Assembly: GCA_002422785.1 (NCBI GenBank)
Contig: DITK01000043.1
Coordinates: 3,556 to 31,982 of the forward strand
DNA length: 28,427 nucleotides
Source: Francisellaceae bacterium UBA6186
GTDB taxonomy: Bacteria; Pseudomonadota; Gammaproteobacteria; UBA6186; Azoamicaceae
Direction: 5' to 3'
The notes beneath the pieces were generated by a model, which was given only the letters and a program-made list of their open reading frames with translations, did no database searches and was not told where the DNA came from. The translations under genes and the position numbers were made by a program. This document shows, in pieces, positions 6,965-15,541 of the stretch. Within the stretch, counting starts at the first letter, position 1, and the number at the start of each line of letters is the position of its first letter.

Positions 6965-7735
6965 ATGAGTATTAGTAAAGTCACCATGCAAGAGTTGTTT
7001 AAAGCAGGCGTTCATTATGGTCATTTAACTAGGTGTAGAAATCCTAAAATGCAGGAATATATCTACGGTATTAGTAATCAAGTAAATATTATTGATCTAG
7101 ATAAAACAGTAGTTGCTTTCAAAGAATCCCTTAAGTTAGTTGAAAAAATAACAAGTCATGGTGGTACAATTTTGTTTGTCGGGACAAAGAGAGCTGCCAG
7201 AGAAATTGTGGTGGCAGCTGCTACCAAGTGTGGCATGCCTTATGTTAATTATCGTTGGTTAGGCGGTATGTTGACTAATTATAAAACGATTAAACAATCA
7301 ATTCGTAGATTAGAAGATTTAACTAAGATGCAACAAGACGGTACTTTGAAGCATTTAACTAAAAAAGAAAATCTAACTATTGGCCGTGAATTACTTAAAT
7401 TAGAAAATAGCTTGGGCGGCATAAAAGAGATGAAAGGTCTACCAGACGCTATTTTTATTGTTGACGTTGGGCACGAGGCTATTGCAGTTAAAGAAGCAAA
7501 TCGTATTAAAATTCCAATTATCGGTATTGTTGATACTAACAGTGATCCAGATGGAGTTACCCACGTTATTCCAGGTAACGACGATGCTATGCGAGCTATA
7601 TATTTATATTGCAATTATGTTGCTGATACAATATTGGCAACTAGAAATGAAAAAAGTGCGACTATAGCTGCTAAATATGGCGAAAATTTTGTCGAGGTTA
7701 TAGAATCGCCGTCTTATCATAAAAAATCGTCATAA
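6965..7735 (+). CDS. rpsB: 30S ribosomal protein S2
   Basis: Small-subunit protein that binds late in assembly and recruits bS1. The 256-residue product carries the family signatures: LFKAGVHYGHLTR near the N-terminus, NPKM, GTKRAA, YRWLGGMLTN, GLPDAIFIVDV, and IPIIGIVDTNSDPDGV in the second half. Its short C-terminal extension makes it slightly longer than E. coli S2 (241). An excellent ribosome site, GAAGGAG, lies 8 bases before the ATG. It is the first gene of the long plus-strand unit running to metQ, and tsf follows after 56 bases, the standard bacterial order. Confidence 0.98.
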   Translation: MSISKVTMQELFKAGVHYGHLTRCRNPKMQEYIYGISNQVNIIDLDKTVVAFKESLKLVEKITSHGGTILFVGTKRAAREIVVAAATKCGMPYVNYRWLGGMLTNYKTIKQSIRRLEDLTKMQQDGTLKHLTKKENLTIGRELLKLENSLGGIKEMKGLPDAIFIVDVGHEAIAVKEANRIKIPIIGIVDTNSDPDGVTHVIPGNDDAMRAIYLYCNYVADTILATRNEKSATIAAKYGENFVEVIESPSYHKKSS

Positions 7736-7791
7736 ATTATCTAATTTAACATTGGCCTTTTGTGAGTTTAGGTTTTATAAGCGAGGAATAC

Positions 7792-8652
7792 ATGTCTATT
7801 ATTAAAGCAGAATTAGTAAAAACATTAAGAGATAGAACTAGCGTTAGCATGATGGAATGTAAGCGTGCATTACAAGAAACTAATGGAGATATTGATGCGG
7901 CTATTGATTTATTGCGCAAATCAGGAGAAGCCACTGCTGTAAAGAAGCAAGCAAGAGTTGCAGCTGAAGGTTTAGTTGTTATAAACCAGGATGAATCCCT
8001 TGGTCATGCCGCTATTTTAGAGGTTAATTGTGAAACAGATTTTGTTGCTAAAAATAATAAATTATTAGATTTTGCTAGTGAAGTTGCAAATGTTATTTTG
8101 GCGACCAAAATAACTGATATAGCTAAGCTTGGCCAGGAAAAACTTGTTAATGGTCATACAGTTGAGCAATCTAGATTAATGCTGGTTACTCAGTTGGGAG
8201 AAAATATTGTGCTGCGAAGGGCCGAACTGATTATCGCAGCTAACGGCCAAGTATTAGGTACCTATAAGCATGGATTGCCTGCTAAAATTGCCAGCATAGT
8301 TTGTTTACAAAGTAGCGATGTTAATTTAGCGAGAGATATTGCTATGCATGCTGCTGCAATGCGGCCAGAATATTTAACTAAAGCTGATATTCCTCCAGCC
8401 AGATATAAAAAAGAACAAGAAATTTTTATGGAACAGACTAGAATAAATAATAGCGATAAGCCGGAAGATATTTTGCAAAAAATTGTGATTGGACGTATTA
8501 ATAAATTTTTTAAAGAAATCACTCTGGTAGATCAAATTTTCGTGAAAGATCCTGAATTTACTATTGATAAATTATTAGCTAAACATAAAGCCAAAATTAT
8601 TAAAATGTCTCGTTTAGAAGTTGGCGAAGGTATAGAAAAGCGTGCAAATTAA
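7792..8652 (+). CDS. tsf: Translation elongation factor Ts
   Basis: Nucleotide-exchange factor for EF-Tu. The 286-residue product has the N-terminal UBA-like domain (VKTLRDRTSVSMMECKRAL), then VNCETDFVAKN, the TDFV motif that opens the Mg2+ site of EF-Tu, and ends in VGEGIEKR as in the family. The frame is open back to a GTG at 7762, but that adds ten residues foreign to the family. The ATG at 7792 has GAGGA 6 bases upstream, so I start there. The stop overlaps the pyrH start by 11 bases. Confidence 0.97.
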   Translation: MSIIKAELVKTLRDRTSVSMMECKRALQETNGDIDAAIDLLRKSGEATAVKKQARVAAEGLVVINQDESLGHAAILEVNCETDFVAKNNKLLDFASEVANVILATKITDIAKLGQEKLVNGHTVEQSRLMLVTQLGENIVLRRAELIIAANGQVLGTYKHGLPAKIASIVCLQSSDVNLARDIAMHAAAMRPEYLTKADIPPARYKKEQEIFMEQTRINNSDKPEDILQKIVIGRINKFFKEITLVDQIFVKDPEFTIDKLLAKHKAKIIKMSRLEVGEGIEKRAN

Positions 8653-9376
8653 GTATAAAAGGATTTTACTAAAATTTAGTGGCGAGGCTTTGGCTGGCGG
8701 TCCTAATAAATTTGGTATAGATCCAGAAGTGATAGATAAATTAGTGCAAGATATTGGACAGTTAGTAAAATTAAAAGTTCAAGTTGGTTTAGTAATTGGC
8801 GGTGGTAATTTATTCAGGGGTAAAACTCTTGCGGATTGTGGTTTGGTAGATCGGGTTACTGGCGATCAAATTGGCATGTTAGCTACTATAATTAATGCTT
8901 TGGTTTTTAGAGATGCATTTGAACATGCTGGTTTTGAATCTGTAGTTATGTCTGCTGTACCGATAGTTGGGATGGTAAATTTTTATAATCATAAAGATGC
9001 GATCTATCACTTAGAAAAAAATAGGGTAGTGATTTTTGCAGCTGGAACTGGTAATCCGTTAGTTACTACTGATTCTGCAGCTAGTTTGCGTGCACTAGAG
9101 ATTAACGCCGAGATTTTTCTTAAAGCAACTCAAGTAAACGGTATTTATCCATCTGATCCAAAAAAACATGGACACTTAGAACACCATACAAAGTTAACTT
9201 ATACAGAAGTTTTGCGGCAAGAGCTAGCTGTCATGGATTTAAATGCATTTATACAATGTAGAGATTATGGTATGAAAATTATAGTTTTTAATATCAATAA
9301 ACCAAATTCTTTATTAAATATAATTTATGGTAAACAAGAAGGTACTTTGGTAGAAAATGTTCCTGATAATACCTAA
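8642..9376 (+). CDS. pyrH: Uridylate kinase (UMP kinase)
   Basis: Phosphorylates UMP to UDP, feeding pyrimidine nucleotides and UDP-sugars. The 244-residue product is an amino-acid-kinase-fold enzyme with KRILLKFSGEAL (6-17), IGGGNLFRG (the phosphate and UMP loop), TGDQIGMLAT and GNPLVTTDSAA, and it ends in KEGTL-like QEGTL. The start is a GTG at 8642, the only start that fits the family N-terminus, with GAAGG about 10 bases upstream inside tsf. The 11-base overlap implies coupled translation. Confidence 0.97.
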   Translation: MQIKYKRILLKFSGEALAGGPNKFGIDPEVIDKLVQDIGQLVKLKVQVGLVIGGGNLFRGKTLADCGLVDRVTGDQIGMLATIINALVFRDAFEHAGFESVVMSAVPIVGMVNFYNHKDAIYHLEKNRVVIFAAGTGNPLVTTDSAASLRALEINAEIFLKATQVNGIYPSDPKKHGHLEHHTKLTYTEVLRQELAVMDLNAFIQCRDYGMKIIVFNINKPNSLLNIIYGKQEGTLVENVPDNT

Positions 9377-9394
9377 TATATGGGAGACAAATAA

Positions 9395-9958
9395 ATGTTA
9401 GATTTGAATAGTATTTATAAAGATTCAGAACAAAAAATGCAAAAAAATATTGATAATTTAACTAAAGATTTAGCTAAAGTTAGAACCGATAGAGCTCATC
9501 CTAATTTGCTAGAGAGTATCCAGGTAGAATATTACAATCAAAAAACTTCTTTATCGAGAGTTGCTAACATAATAGTCGAAGATGCCAGAACTTTAAGTAT
9601 TACGCCATTTGATAAAAGTAGTATTGCATCAATAGAAAAAGTTATAATTGCTGCAAATTTAGGATTAAATCCGGTAGTTGTGGGTTCTATGATTCGTGTG
9701 CCAATTCCTCAGTTAACTGAAGATCGTAGAAAATCCTTAGTTAAACAAATTAAAGCCGATATTGAAAATGCTAAAATTGCCGTGCGTAATGTTCGCCGTG
9801 ATGCTAATGTACACATTAAATCTTTAGCCGCTAATAAAGTTGTTAGCATTAATGAAAAAGAACTAGCAGAAAATAAAATTCAAAAACTAACTGATCAATA
9901 TATTGACAAAATTGATAAAATTGGTTCTGTTAAAGAAATTGATATAATGAAAGTTTAG
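9395..9958 (+). CDS. frr: Ribosome recycling factor
   Basis: Splits the post-termination ribosome together with EF-G. The product has 187 residues, the usual family length being about 185. It is mostly a three-helix bundle with an intervening beta domain: AKVRTDRAHPNLLESIQVEYY, the hinge region SITPFDKSSI, NLGLNPVVVGSMIRVPIPQLTEDRRK, and RNVRRDAN. A GGAG ribosome site lies 9 bases before the ATG. It sits 18 bases after pyrH and 5 bases before uppS, the standard order except that dxr is absent from this neighbourhood. Confidence 0.97.
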   Translation: MLDLNSIYKDSEQKMQKNIDNLTKDLAKVRTDRAHPNLLESIQVEYYNQKTSLSRVANIIVEDARTLSITPFDKSSIASIEKVIIAANLGLNPVVVGSMIRVPIPQLTEDRRKSLVKQIKADIENAKIAVRNVRRDANVHIKSLAANKVVSINEKELAENKIQKLTDQYIDKIDKIGSVKEIDIMKV

Positions 9959-9963
9959 TAATC

Positions 9964-10680
9964 ATGATAAAGCCAAAACATATTGCCGTTATTATGGATG
10001 GAAATGGTCGATGGGCTAAAAAAAGATTTTTGCCGAGAATAGCAGGCTACCCTAAGGGGGTAGATGCTGCTCGCAATATAGTTCGCATGTGTATAGAACA
10101 TAAAATAAATGCACTTAGCTTGTTTGCTTTTAGTAGCGAAAATTGGCATAGGCCACCATCTGAAATAACAGTACTTATGAATTTATTGCTTAAATTATTA
10201 ATTGAAGAAGTAGATGATTTGCATAAAAATCAAATAAAATTAAAAATTATTGGTGATATAGATATATTGTCTTTAGAATTACAAACAGCTATTAATGCTG
10301 CTGTAAATTTAACTAGTAACAATTATGGTTTGCAATTAAATATAGCTATTAATTATGGTGGTAGATGGGACCTGGCGCAGGCTATTAGAAAAATAGCTAG
10401 TAAAATTAAACAATCTGATTGTAAATTAGATGATATTAATGAAAATTTTATATCTTCTCACTTAAGCCTTGGTGACTTGCCTGATCCGGATTTATTTATT
10501 CGCACTAGTGGCGAGCAAAGAATAAGCAATTTTTTTTTATGGCAAACCGCTTATACAGAATTATTTTTTACCGATACATTGTGGCCAGATTTTAGTGCTA
10601 TAGATTTTAAACAAGCTCTAGATTTTTATAGCTCTAGAACTCGTAGATTTGGCGGTGTTTTGGAGAAAATAAATGCTTAG
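9964..10680 (+). CDS. uppS: Undecaprenyl diphosphate synthase
   Basis: A cis-prenyltransferase that adds eight IPP units to farnesyl diphosphate to give the C55 carrier for peptidoglycan and O-antigen. The 238-residue product has HIAVIMDGNGRW (6-17) with the Mg2+-binding Asp12, FAFSSENW, NIAINYGGRWD, PDLFIRTSGEQRISNF and FFTDTLWPDF. The widely conserved His of the GHxxG motif (His43 in E. coli, near the diphosphate) is Tyr29 here, in AGYPKG. It uses the IPP that the mevalonate genes two positions downstream would make. Its last 8 bases overlap cdsA. Confidence 0.96.
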   Translation: MIKPKHIAVIMDGNGRWAKKRFLPRIAGYPKGVDAARNIVRMCIEHKINALSLFAFSSENWHRPPSEITVLMNLLLKLLIEEVDDLHKNQIKLKIIGDIDILSLELQTAINAAVNLTSNNYGLQLNIAINYGGRWDLAQAIRKIASKIKQSDCKLDDINENFISSHLSLGDLPDPDLFIRTSGEQRISNFFLWQTAYTELFFTDTLWPDFSAIDFKQALDFYSSRTRRFGGVLEKINA

Positions 10681-11515
10681 ATTACGTATAATAACGATAA
10701 GTATTTTATTACCGTTGTTTATATGGTTGCTAATATTTTCTTCAAGTACTATATTTTTATGGGTGACTACAATTATTATTAGCTTGGCTACTATAGAATG
10801 GTTAAAATTATTAAAAATAAATAATTTAATAAAATTTATATTTTTGCTAATTTATTTTTTCATACTGTACGACATTATTAAAAATAATAATTGGATTTTT
10901 CATAGTACATCAAATATTTATTTTATTATTAAAATAGCTGCTGTTTTTTGGGTTATGGCTTTTTTAAAAATATTATTATTTTCGTTGCAACGTAAACATG
11001 CTAACACCAATACAAATACTACTTTTTTTCTAATCTCTGCTGTGTTTGCTGTTATTCCCAGCTGGTTGGCAATAAATTACTTAAAGATACATAATAAACA
11101 TTTATTAGTACTTGGTTGTTCGATTGTTATGGCGGCAGATATTGGAGCGTATATTGTGGGTAAACTTTTTGGTAAACACAAGTTAACCACTATAAGTCCT
11201 GGTAAAACTTGGGAAGGAGTGTTTGGCGGTTATATAGGTTCATTATTAGTATGTGCTATATACATGGTAATATGTAACATTAATTTAAAGTTGCCTAATA
11301 TTTTAAGCTTTTTATTATTGACTAGTGTAACCTTTATATTTTCAGTTGTTGGCGATTTATTTGAAAGTTTATTAAAGCGTGTTGCTAATGTTAAAGATAG
11401 CGGTACTATTTTGCCAGGGCATGGTGGTATTTTAGATAGAATAGATAGCTTTTGTTCTGGGATACCTATGTTTTTATTGATATTTTTGATATTAGATAAG
11501 TATATTTTATTATGA
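10673..11515 (+). CDS. cdsA: Phosphatidate cytidylyltransferase
   Basis: Makes CDP-diacylglycerol from phosphatidic acid and CTP at the inner membrane, the branch point to all major bacterial phospholipids. The 280-residue product is very hydrophobic with roughly seven to eight membrane segments. It carries the C-terminal family signature SVVGDLFESLLKR...VKDSGTILPGHGG...LDRIDS with the conserved acidic residues. GKTWEGVFGGYIGS is also typical. It overlaps uppS by 8 bases and the following HMG-CoA reductase by 4 (ATGA), so the mevalonate genes are tied directly to the lipid and cell-envelope genes. Confidence 0.96.
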   Translation: MLRLRIITISILLPLFIWLLIFSSSTIFLWVTTIIISLATIEWLKLLKINNLIKFIFLLIYFFILYDIIKNNNWIFHSTSNIYFIIKIAAVFWVMAFLKILLFSLQRKHANTNTNTTFFLISAVFAVIPSWLAINYLKIHNKHLLVLGCSIVMAADIGAYIVGKLFGKHKLTTISPGKTWEGVFGGYIGSLLVCAIYMVICNINLKLPNILSFLLLTSVTFIFSVVGDLFESLLKRVANVKDSGTILPGHGGILDRIDSFCSGIPMFLLIFLILDKYILL

Positions 11516-12531
11516 CTGAAACTCAATTGATTCCAATTCCAATGCAATTTATTGGGCCGGTAAAAATAAATTCCAACGAATTAACAGGAGAATTTAATAT
11601 ACCAATGGCTACTTTGGAAACTCCATTATGGCCATCTTGTAACCGAGGTGCTAAGGTTTCGCGCCTAACTACTGGCATTACTGCTGTTGTTTTAAAAGAT
11701 AATATGACTCGTTCAATAGTACTACAAGCGCCAGATGTTAATGTTGCTCATATGATTGTGTCAGAATTAGATTCTAGGTTCGATGAAATACGTTTGATTG
11801 CTAATAAGTGTAGTAAATTTGCAAATTTACAAGAATGGCAAAATCAAATAGTTGGTAATTTAATTTATTTAAGAATTAGTATTGCGACTAAAGATGCATC
11901 TGGGCATAACATGGCAACTATTGCTGCCGAAAATATTTTAAATTGGTTGCTAGAAGAGTATCCACAACTTAAATATATATCTATTTCTGCCAATTATTGT
12001 ACTGATAAAAAAGTATCTGCGGTTAATGGAATTTTGGGTCGTGGTAAATATGTCATTGCTGAAATTAATGTGCCAAGAGATATAGTGTTGGATGTGTTAA
12101 AAACTACCCCAGAACAAATTGTTGAATTGAATATCAAGAAAAATTTAATTGGTGGGATATTAGCCGGTACTTTAAGGAGTGCTAATGCACATTTTGCTAA
12201 TATGCTATTAGCAATTTATTTGGCGACAGGTCAAGACGTTGCCAATATTATAGAAGGTTCACAAGGGATGGTGCATGCTGAAGTTGTTAATGGTAATTTA
12301 TATTTTTCTGTAACATTGCCTAATATTATTGTTGGTACCGTGGGTCGTGGTAAAGATTTACTGTTTGTACAAGAAAATTTTAAAAAAATCGGTTGTACTA
12401 ATATAGATGCGAGAAAATTAGCTATTATTGTAGCATCTAGTGTTTTATGTGGGGAGCTATCATTATTAGCTGCTCAAACTAATCCTGGTGAATTGGTTCG
12501 AACCCACATAAATTTAGAAAGATCTAAATAA
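11512..12531 (+). CDS. Hydroxymethylglutaryl-CoA reductase, class I-like
   Basis: Reduces HMG-CoA to mevalonate, the committing step of the mevalonate pathway. The 339-residue product is a soluble catalytic domain without membrane anchor. Catalytic residues are present: Glu36 (ATLE), Lys166 (NYCTDKK, 161-167), Asp242 (ATGQD) and His332 (RTHINLE). The cofactor loop is DASGHNM (128-134; usual DAMGMNM). NLIGGILAGT and PNIIVGTVGRG match class I rather than class II enzymes, suggesting NADPH use. It starts in the cdsA stop codon (ATGA). A class I enzyme in a gammaproteobacterium implies that the pathway was acquired by transfer at some point; the base composition is now like the neighbours. Confidence 0.92.
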   Translation: MTETQLIPIPMQFIGPVKINSNELTGEFNIPMATLETPLWPSCNRGAKVSRLTTGITAVVLKDNMTRSIVLQAPDVNVAHMIVSELDSRFDEIRLIANKCSKFANLQEWQNQIVGNLIYLRISIATKDASGHNMATIAAENILNWLLEEYPQLKYISISANYCTDKKVSAVNGILGRGKYVIAEINVPRDIVLDVLKTTPEQIVELNIKKNLIGGILAGTLRSANAHFANMLLAIYLATGQDVANIIEGSQGMVHAEVVNGNLYFSVTLPNIIVGTVGRGKDLLFVQENFKKIGCTNIDARKLAIIVASSVLCGELSLLAAQTNPGELVRTHINLERSK

Positions 12532-12544
12532 TAGGTTATTAATA

Positions 12545-13609
12545 ATGATAAAAACTTCTTTTAGTGCAAAAGCTCCAGGTAAATTAATTATTTCTGGAGA
12601 GCATTCGGTGGTGTACGGAGCTCCAGCTATAGCTGTAGCTATTAACCAATATGTGGTTACTACGGTTAAATGGCATAAAAAAATTGCCAAACATGCCACC
12701 AACAATCCTCTTATAAATTTTAATTTTCTAAATCTTAAGTATGCTAAATCTCATACATTAAAAGCATTGATTTTACTGAAAGAACAATTGCAAGATAATT
12801 ATTCTGCATTTTTACATGGTCATTGCGGTATTAAAGAGGTTATCAAAAAACCATTTGAATTATTACAGTATTTAGTTTCTAATTTAATTGAAAGACTACA
12901 GTTGCAAATTTCACAAAATTTAGAAATTCAAGTTAATTCCAGCATACCTATTGGTTCTGGATTAGGATCGTCAGCCGCTTGCATCATTAGTTGCTTAAGA
13001 TCCTTAGTTCATTTATTTAAAATAAATTGGGAGCCAAAAACATTTTTAAACATGGCGACTGATATAGAAAATTTACAGCACGGCAAATCTAGTGGTTTAG
13101 ATTTATATACTACAACTTTTGGAGGTTGTGCATATTTTCCTCATAATTCTAAAAATAATTTTTCTAAAGTGGAACATATCATATTGCCAAATTTTGATTT
13201 TAAAATGATTAATACTGGTCAACCTAGTGCAACTACCGGAGAATGTGTAGCAAGTGTTAAAAATTATTTTGTTAAATTAGATTTAGTTAAAGAATTTGCT
13301 GCAATTACAGAGGCCATTAAACATGCATTGTTAACTAATAATAAACAACAATGTATAGCTGCTATAAAAGAAAATCATAGATTATTATGTGACATCGGTG
13401 TAGTTCCAGAAAAAATAAAAAACTTTGTAACGCAAATTGAACAAGCTGGTGGTGCGGCGAAAATTTGTGGGGCAGGTAGTATTTATGGAGATAATGCTGG
13501 TATAGTCATGGTAATTGGAGACGTTGGTGGAATCGACAACATAGTTTATAACTATCAATATAAACTACAAGATGTTAGTGTTGATTATAACGGAGTAACT
13601 GTTGTTTAA
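12545..13609 (+). CDS. Mevalonate kinase (GHMP family)
   Basis: Predicted to phosphorylate mevalonate with ATP. The 354-residue GHMP kinase has motif 1 KAPGKLIISGEHSVVYG (9-25), motif 2 PIGSGLGSSAAC (135-146), QHGKSSGLD (178-186; Asp186 would be the catalytic base, as in HGxPSGxD of mevalonate kinases) and motif 3 KICGAGSIYGDN (near 305-316). It lies 13 bases after HMG-CoA reductase. A second GHMP kinase follows; I assign mevalonate kinase to this one because of its EHxVVYG and HGKSSGLD motifs. The order of the two kinases could be reversed. Confidence 0.78.
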   Translation: MIKTSFSAKAPGKLIISGEHSVVYGAPAIAVAINQYVVTTVKWHKKIAKHATNNPLINFNFLNLKYAKSHTLKALILLKEQLQDNYSAFLHGHCGIKEVIKKPFELLQYLVSNLIERLQLQISQNLEIQVNSSIPIGSGLGSSAACIISCLRSLVHLFKINWEPKTFLNMATDIENLQHGKSSGLDLYTTTFGGCAYFPHNSKNNFSKVEHIILPNFDFKMINTGQPSATTGECVASVKNYFVKLDLVKEFAAITEAIKHALLTNNKQQCIAAIKENHRLLCDIGVVPEKIKNFVTQIEQAGGAAKICGAGSIYGDNAGIVMVIGDVGGIDNIVYNYQYKLQDVSVDYNGVTVV

Positions 13610-14564
13610 AGTTTCCATACCAGGTAGTTTGATGTTGTTTGGTGAGCATGCAGTTATACAAGGTAAAATGGCTGTTGTTACAGCTATTGATGCAAGGCTG
13701 CAAGTTATATTAACCCCTAACAATAACAATAAAGTTATTATTAGATCTAGTATAGAAAATTGTGAATTAGATTTACAAAAAATACAGCAAGATTTAGCTT
13801 TAAATTTAGCTAATACCTCGCTTACGTATGTTCTAGCATGTATTAAATATCTAAATCGACAGTCGCCCATTGTTACCGGATTTGATTTAGATATAATCGA
13901 TGGTAATTTAAAGCCATCTGCAGGTTTTGGTTCGTCGGCTGCCGTTGTGGTTGGGGTGTTATTAGTTATCAATAAATTTCTTTCTTTAGATATAAACCAA
14001 GATACCATATTTAAACAAGCTATTAATATAGTCCATATAATTCAAGATGGCTTTGGATCAGGGGCTGATATTGCAGCCAGTATTTATGGTGGAATTATTG
14101 CTTATCAAAATTTTATACCACAAAAGATTGTACCAAAAAAACTTGATTTAATTGCTATATATTGTGGTTATAAAACCAAAACATCTGATGTTATAAAAAT
14201 AATTAATAATAAAATTCAAGAAAATATTGATTATAAAAATTTATATAATTATATTTTTGCTAGTATGGATGATTGTAGTAGATTAGCAATAGATGCTATC
14301 GAACAAGAAAATTTAGATGTTATTGGAAAACTTATGAATATAGCACATGGATTAATGAGCGGCCTAGGAATTGTTGATAACAACTTGGATAGATTAGCAA
14401 CAACATTAAGGTCGCAAAGTAGTATTTATGGTAGCAAAGTTTCTGGGGCAGGACTTGGCGATTGTATTATTGGATTAGGATTTCTGGATAATAAACATAA
14501 TAAAATTTTTACCGAACAACAATTTGTATTAACAACTTCTCCTCAAGGCGTAATATGGCTGTAA
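13602..14564 (+). CDS. GHMP kinase, probable phosphomevalonate kinase
   Basis: Predicted to phosphorylate mevalonate 5-phosphate. The 320-residue product has motif 1 IPGSLMLFGEHAVIQG (6-21), motif 2 PSAGFGSSAA (105-114) and motif 3 KVSGAGLGDC. The segment GFGSGADIAASIYGG (150-164) resembles phosphomevalonate kinases more than the HGxPSGxD of mevalonate kinases. Together with the pathway position, this supports the call; a second mevalonate kinase or a mevalonate-3-kinase type is possible. Translation starts at a TTG (13602) overlapping the upstream stop by 8 bases, with GGAG 6 bases before it; no ATG or GTG fits. Coupling to the upstream gene would help this weak start. Confidence 0.7.
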   Translation: MFKVSIPGSLMLFGEHAVIQGKMAVVTAIDARLQVILTPNNNNKVIIRSSIENCELDLQKIQQDLALNLANTSLTYVLACIKYLNRQSPIVTGFDLDIIDGNLKPSAGFGSSAAVVVGVLLVINKFLSLDINQDTIFKQAINIVHIIQDGFGSGADIAASIYGGIIAYQNFIPQKIVPKKLDLIAIYCGYKTKTSDVIKIINNKIQENIDYKNLYNYIFASMDDCSRLAIDAIEQENLDVIGKLMNIAHGLMSGLGIVDNNLDRLATTLRSQSSIYGSKVSGAGLGDCIIGLGFLDNKHNKIFTEQQFVLTTSPQGVIWL

Positions 14565-15517
14565 CTGAAGCGTTTGCCTTTGCGCCAAGCAATATTGCTT
14601 TATGTAAGTATTGGGGTAAAAAATCTGTTCTTTTAAATTTACCAGTAAATTCAAGTTTATCTATATCATTAGGAAATAAAGGTGCAACAACAACAGTATC
14701 ATTAATTAATAGCAATATAGATTTAGTTATTTTAAATAATAAGCAGGTAGATATTGAAAGTAATTTTTATAAAAAAATTGTAAAATTTTTAGATTTGTTT
14801 AGAAGTGAATTACCAGATAACAATACTGCATTTAGCATAAACACTAGTTCTAATTTGCCGATAGCCGCAGGTCTTGCATCATCAGCTTGTGGTTTTGCAG
14901 CTTTAGTTAAAGCATTAGATCAATTATTTGGTTGGCATAGATCTCCTAAAAATTTATCTATTTTAGCACGGTTAGGTAGCGGCAGTGCTTGTCGGTCATT
15001 GTTTCATGGTTTTGTGAAATGGCATTGCGGTATCAATATAGATGGTAGTGATTCGTTTGCAGAAAAATTAGAGATTAATTGGCCAAATTTTTGTGTTGGT
15101 TTATTAATTGTTGATCAAAAAGAAAAACATTTAAGCTCGAGAGATGCGATGCAACGTACCGTAGAAACTTCTCCTTTGTATTCTTCTTGGGAAAACTTGG
15201 CTAATCAAGATTTAACCACCATAGAAACAGCTATAAAAAATCAAGATTTTGATTTACTGGGCAAAACAGCCGAAGCCAATACTTTAGCTATGCACGCTGT
15301 TATGTTGTCATCCAGACCTGCAATTATGTATTCTAATTCGGATACCATCACTAATATGCAAAAAATTTGGCAATTACGACTTGAATATAATATAGAATTA
15401 TATTTTACCCAAGATGCAGGCCCTAATTTGAAATTATTGTTTTTAGCTGAAAATATTCCAGTAATCAAAGAATTTTTTCCTGCGATGGAAATTATAAAAC
15501 CGTTTGATTTTACATGA
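14555..15517 (+). CDS. mvaD: Diphosphomevalonate decarboxylase
   Basis: ATP-dependent decarboxylation of mevalonate diphosphate to isopentenyl diphosphate. The 320-residue product has APSNIALCKYWGK (10-22), the adenine-binding start of the family, and GLASSACGFAA (106-116). It also has SGSACRSLFHGFVKW (142-156) with catalytic Arg147, DQKEKHLSSRDAMQRTVETS (187-206), and TQDAGPN (285-291) with catalytic Asp287. Usual length is about 320-330. The ATG lies inside the upstream kinase gene (10-base overlap), continuing the coupled series. This gene most clearly fixes the identity of the cluster as a classical (not archaeal-modified) mevalonate pathway. Confidence 0.94.
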   Translation: MAVTEAFAFAPSNIALCKYWGKKSVLLNLPVNSSLSISLGNKGATTTVSLINSNIDLVILNNKQVDIESNFYKKIVKFLDLFRSELPDNNTAFSINTSSNLPIAAGLASSACGFAALVKALDQLFGWHRSPKNLSILARLGSGSACRSLFHGFVKWHCGINIDGSDSFAEKLEINWPNFCVGLLIVDQKEKHLSSRDAMQRTVETSPLYSSWENLANQDLTTIETAIKNQDFDLLGKTAEANTLAMHAVMLSSRPAIMYSNSDTITNMQKIWQLRLEYNIELYFTQDAGPNLKLLFLAENIPVIKEFFPAMEIIKPFDFT

Positions 15518-15541
15518 AAATTATTATGGAGAGTAAAATTA

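Noticed and set aside
13565..14008. Minus-strand open frame of 147 codons over the second GHMP kinase
   Set aside because: It lies wholly within well-supported plus-strand genes, has no recognisable motif and no ribosome site; it is a coding shadow.
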